Shown in pieces: positions 62,880-64,000 of a stretch of DNA of 64,000 nt. How positions within the stretch are numbered: the stretch's first letter is position 1; each line of letters starts with the position of its first letter. Source of the DNA: Margaritifera margaritifera (taxonomy: Eukaryota > Mollusca > Bivalvia > Unionida > Margaritiferidae). Under the pieces are notes generated by a model. That model did not search any database. It was given only the letters and a program-made list of their open reading frames with translations, and had not been told where the DNA came from. The stretch covers positions 1,154,501 through 1,218,500 of the forward strand of contig JAQPZY010001561.1 in assembly GCA_029931535.1 (NCBI GenBank), read 5' to 3'. A program made the translations under genes and the position numbers.

Positions 62880-64000
62880 TTATATATACTACTGTGATTT
62901 CTCTTTGATCAGCCGAGAGTCCCACATAGTTCCAAAGGGGTTAGATAAGGAAGTCATGAAGCCATTGTTTAAATGTTAATGTGGAATTGAACTTAATAGA
63001 GTGTCAAATACATTTACGAACACTCAAACAATATTTAAAGCGAAAACGATCCTGAGACCGCAAGTTTTAATAATAAACAGCTTCTGCGTTTACCTCGAAC
63101 ATTTTGACAAAGAGACCTCAAGCATTTGATACCCATTTAACATATAAATGCTGGTACTTGTGTTTAATACTTTATGGATAAAACTGCTAAGGCTGACATG
63201 TACCTTTTTCAGTGTAACTGGTTATAGAAAATATGGAGTATCCAAGCAGGGGGTTGGCAGGCGTGATAATTTGACCAATACTTATTCTTACTTAACCATT
63301 TTAGTCTGCACGATACCTAATTAATGTTGACTTCCCTTGTCATACGGTCTACTTCGGTAACGTTCCAAGATTGCATGACTTAATACATGTTCCGCACAAT
63401 CGCTGTTAGCACACTGGTAAACACGGTATTTGCCGCAAATAGACGAAGTTGTTTTATTTTATCTGAGATGCAATGTTAAGATAATAATGTGTAAAATATA
63501 GACTTGGTAATTTCTTTATAGAATCTTTGTGGAAATTTGCTAAACATGCTGTTGCAATAGTAGCTCGTGCTTGTTGGAAGATTCTAAAAAAATTTTGGGT
63601 TTTATGGGTTTGTAGGTTTTGTGATTTGTTGGTTTGTGGCTTTCTATGGAAGTATATAAGGCGTTGTGGGCTGCTTGTGGGGATTTGGTTCTGCAGCATC
63701 CTAACAATTCACATCACAAATTAGATTGTGAGGTTGTGTTTGTTTTAATTATTTTTTATTTGTGTTCAGTTTATGACTTTTATGTATAAAGTTGTGAAAC
63801 TTTAGGCAATATTTTGGACAATTAATTTTTGTTTAAAGTTTATTTAAGCACAAAGTAATATTTATCTAGGGAATTTTTCGCGCTTTTCTTTCTTCCAAAT
63901 TATATGAATTCTATTAATTTCTAACTTATTGTATAAGCAAACTATAGATTGTTATATCATTTGTTATAAGAACTGAGTTGTATTGACAAGGAAACTTAAA
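62880..64000. other. Non-coding right end, nothing recognised
   Basis: AT-rich with no supported gene, element or RNA. Short open frames at 63454-63724 on both strands have no domain-like features. Confidence 0.45.

Overview
This is eukaryotic, AT-rich, intron-rich animal DNA. Microsatellites, tRNA-derived SINEs, decayed mariner, Penelope-like and non-LTR elements and long introns suggest a lophotrochozoan, most likely a mollusc and perhaps a cephalopod. That placement is inference; no marker gene settles it.

One gene dominates. On the minus strand, from at least 52947 down to about 8.6 kb, lies a giant transmembrane mucin. A single uninterrupted Thr/Ser/Pro exon of about 29.8 kb (52947 to 23148) encodes roughly 9,930 residues of a 24-residue (72 bp) repeat. 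Its N-terminus looks like a signal peptide. Smaller exons follow at lower coordinates: first half of a SEA domain (16491-16388), second half of SEA (14449-14199), a Cys-rich/EGF exon (13611-13428), an exon with the rest of that EGF, a transmembrane helix and a basic stop-transfer (9449-9273), and a cytoplasmic-tail exon (from 8695). Four of these junctions match in reading phase and rebuild recognisable domains. The SEA-to-SEA junction is unresolved: it needs at least one more short exon, and the best candidate creates a stop when joined. The order PTS array, SEA, EGF, TM, tail is that of the vertebrate MUC3/MUC12/MUC17 type.

The array has three levels: 72 bp monomers, a 2,232 bp higher-order unit (31 x 72), and super-units of about 8 kb. 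The core (about 28.0-51.8 kb) is highly homogeneous and both ends are diverged. One extra T at 37884-37886 breaks the frame. Antisense frames across the array are also long and open; I treat them as shadows.

Layout: 1-8.5 kb, mariner relic, degenerate 160 bp tandem repeats, SINE, hAT-like MITE, microsatellites. 8.6-23.1 kb, C-terminal mucin exons in large introns that hold a Penelope-like relic, SINEs and small duplications. 23.1-52.95 kb, the mucin exon. 53-64 kb, upstream flank with a second mariner relic, a field of diverged repeats in opposed orientations, a dead non-LTR retrotransposon and a minisatellite. No rRNA, true tRNA, CRISPR or bacterial-type feature was seen.
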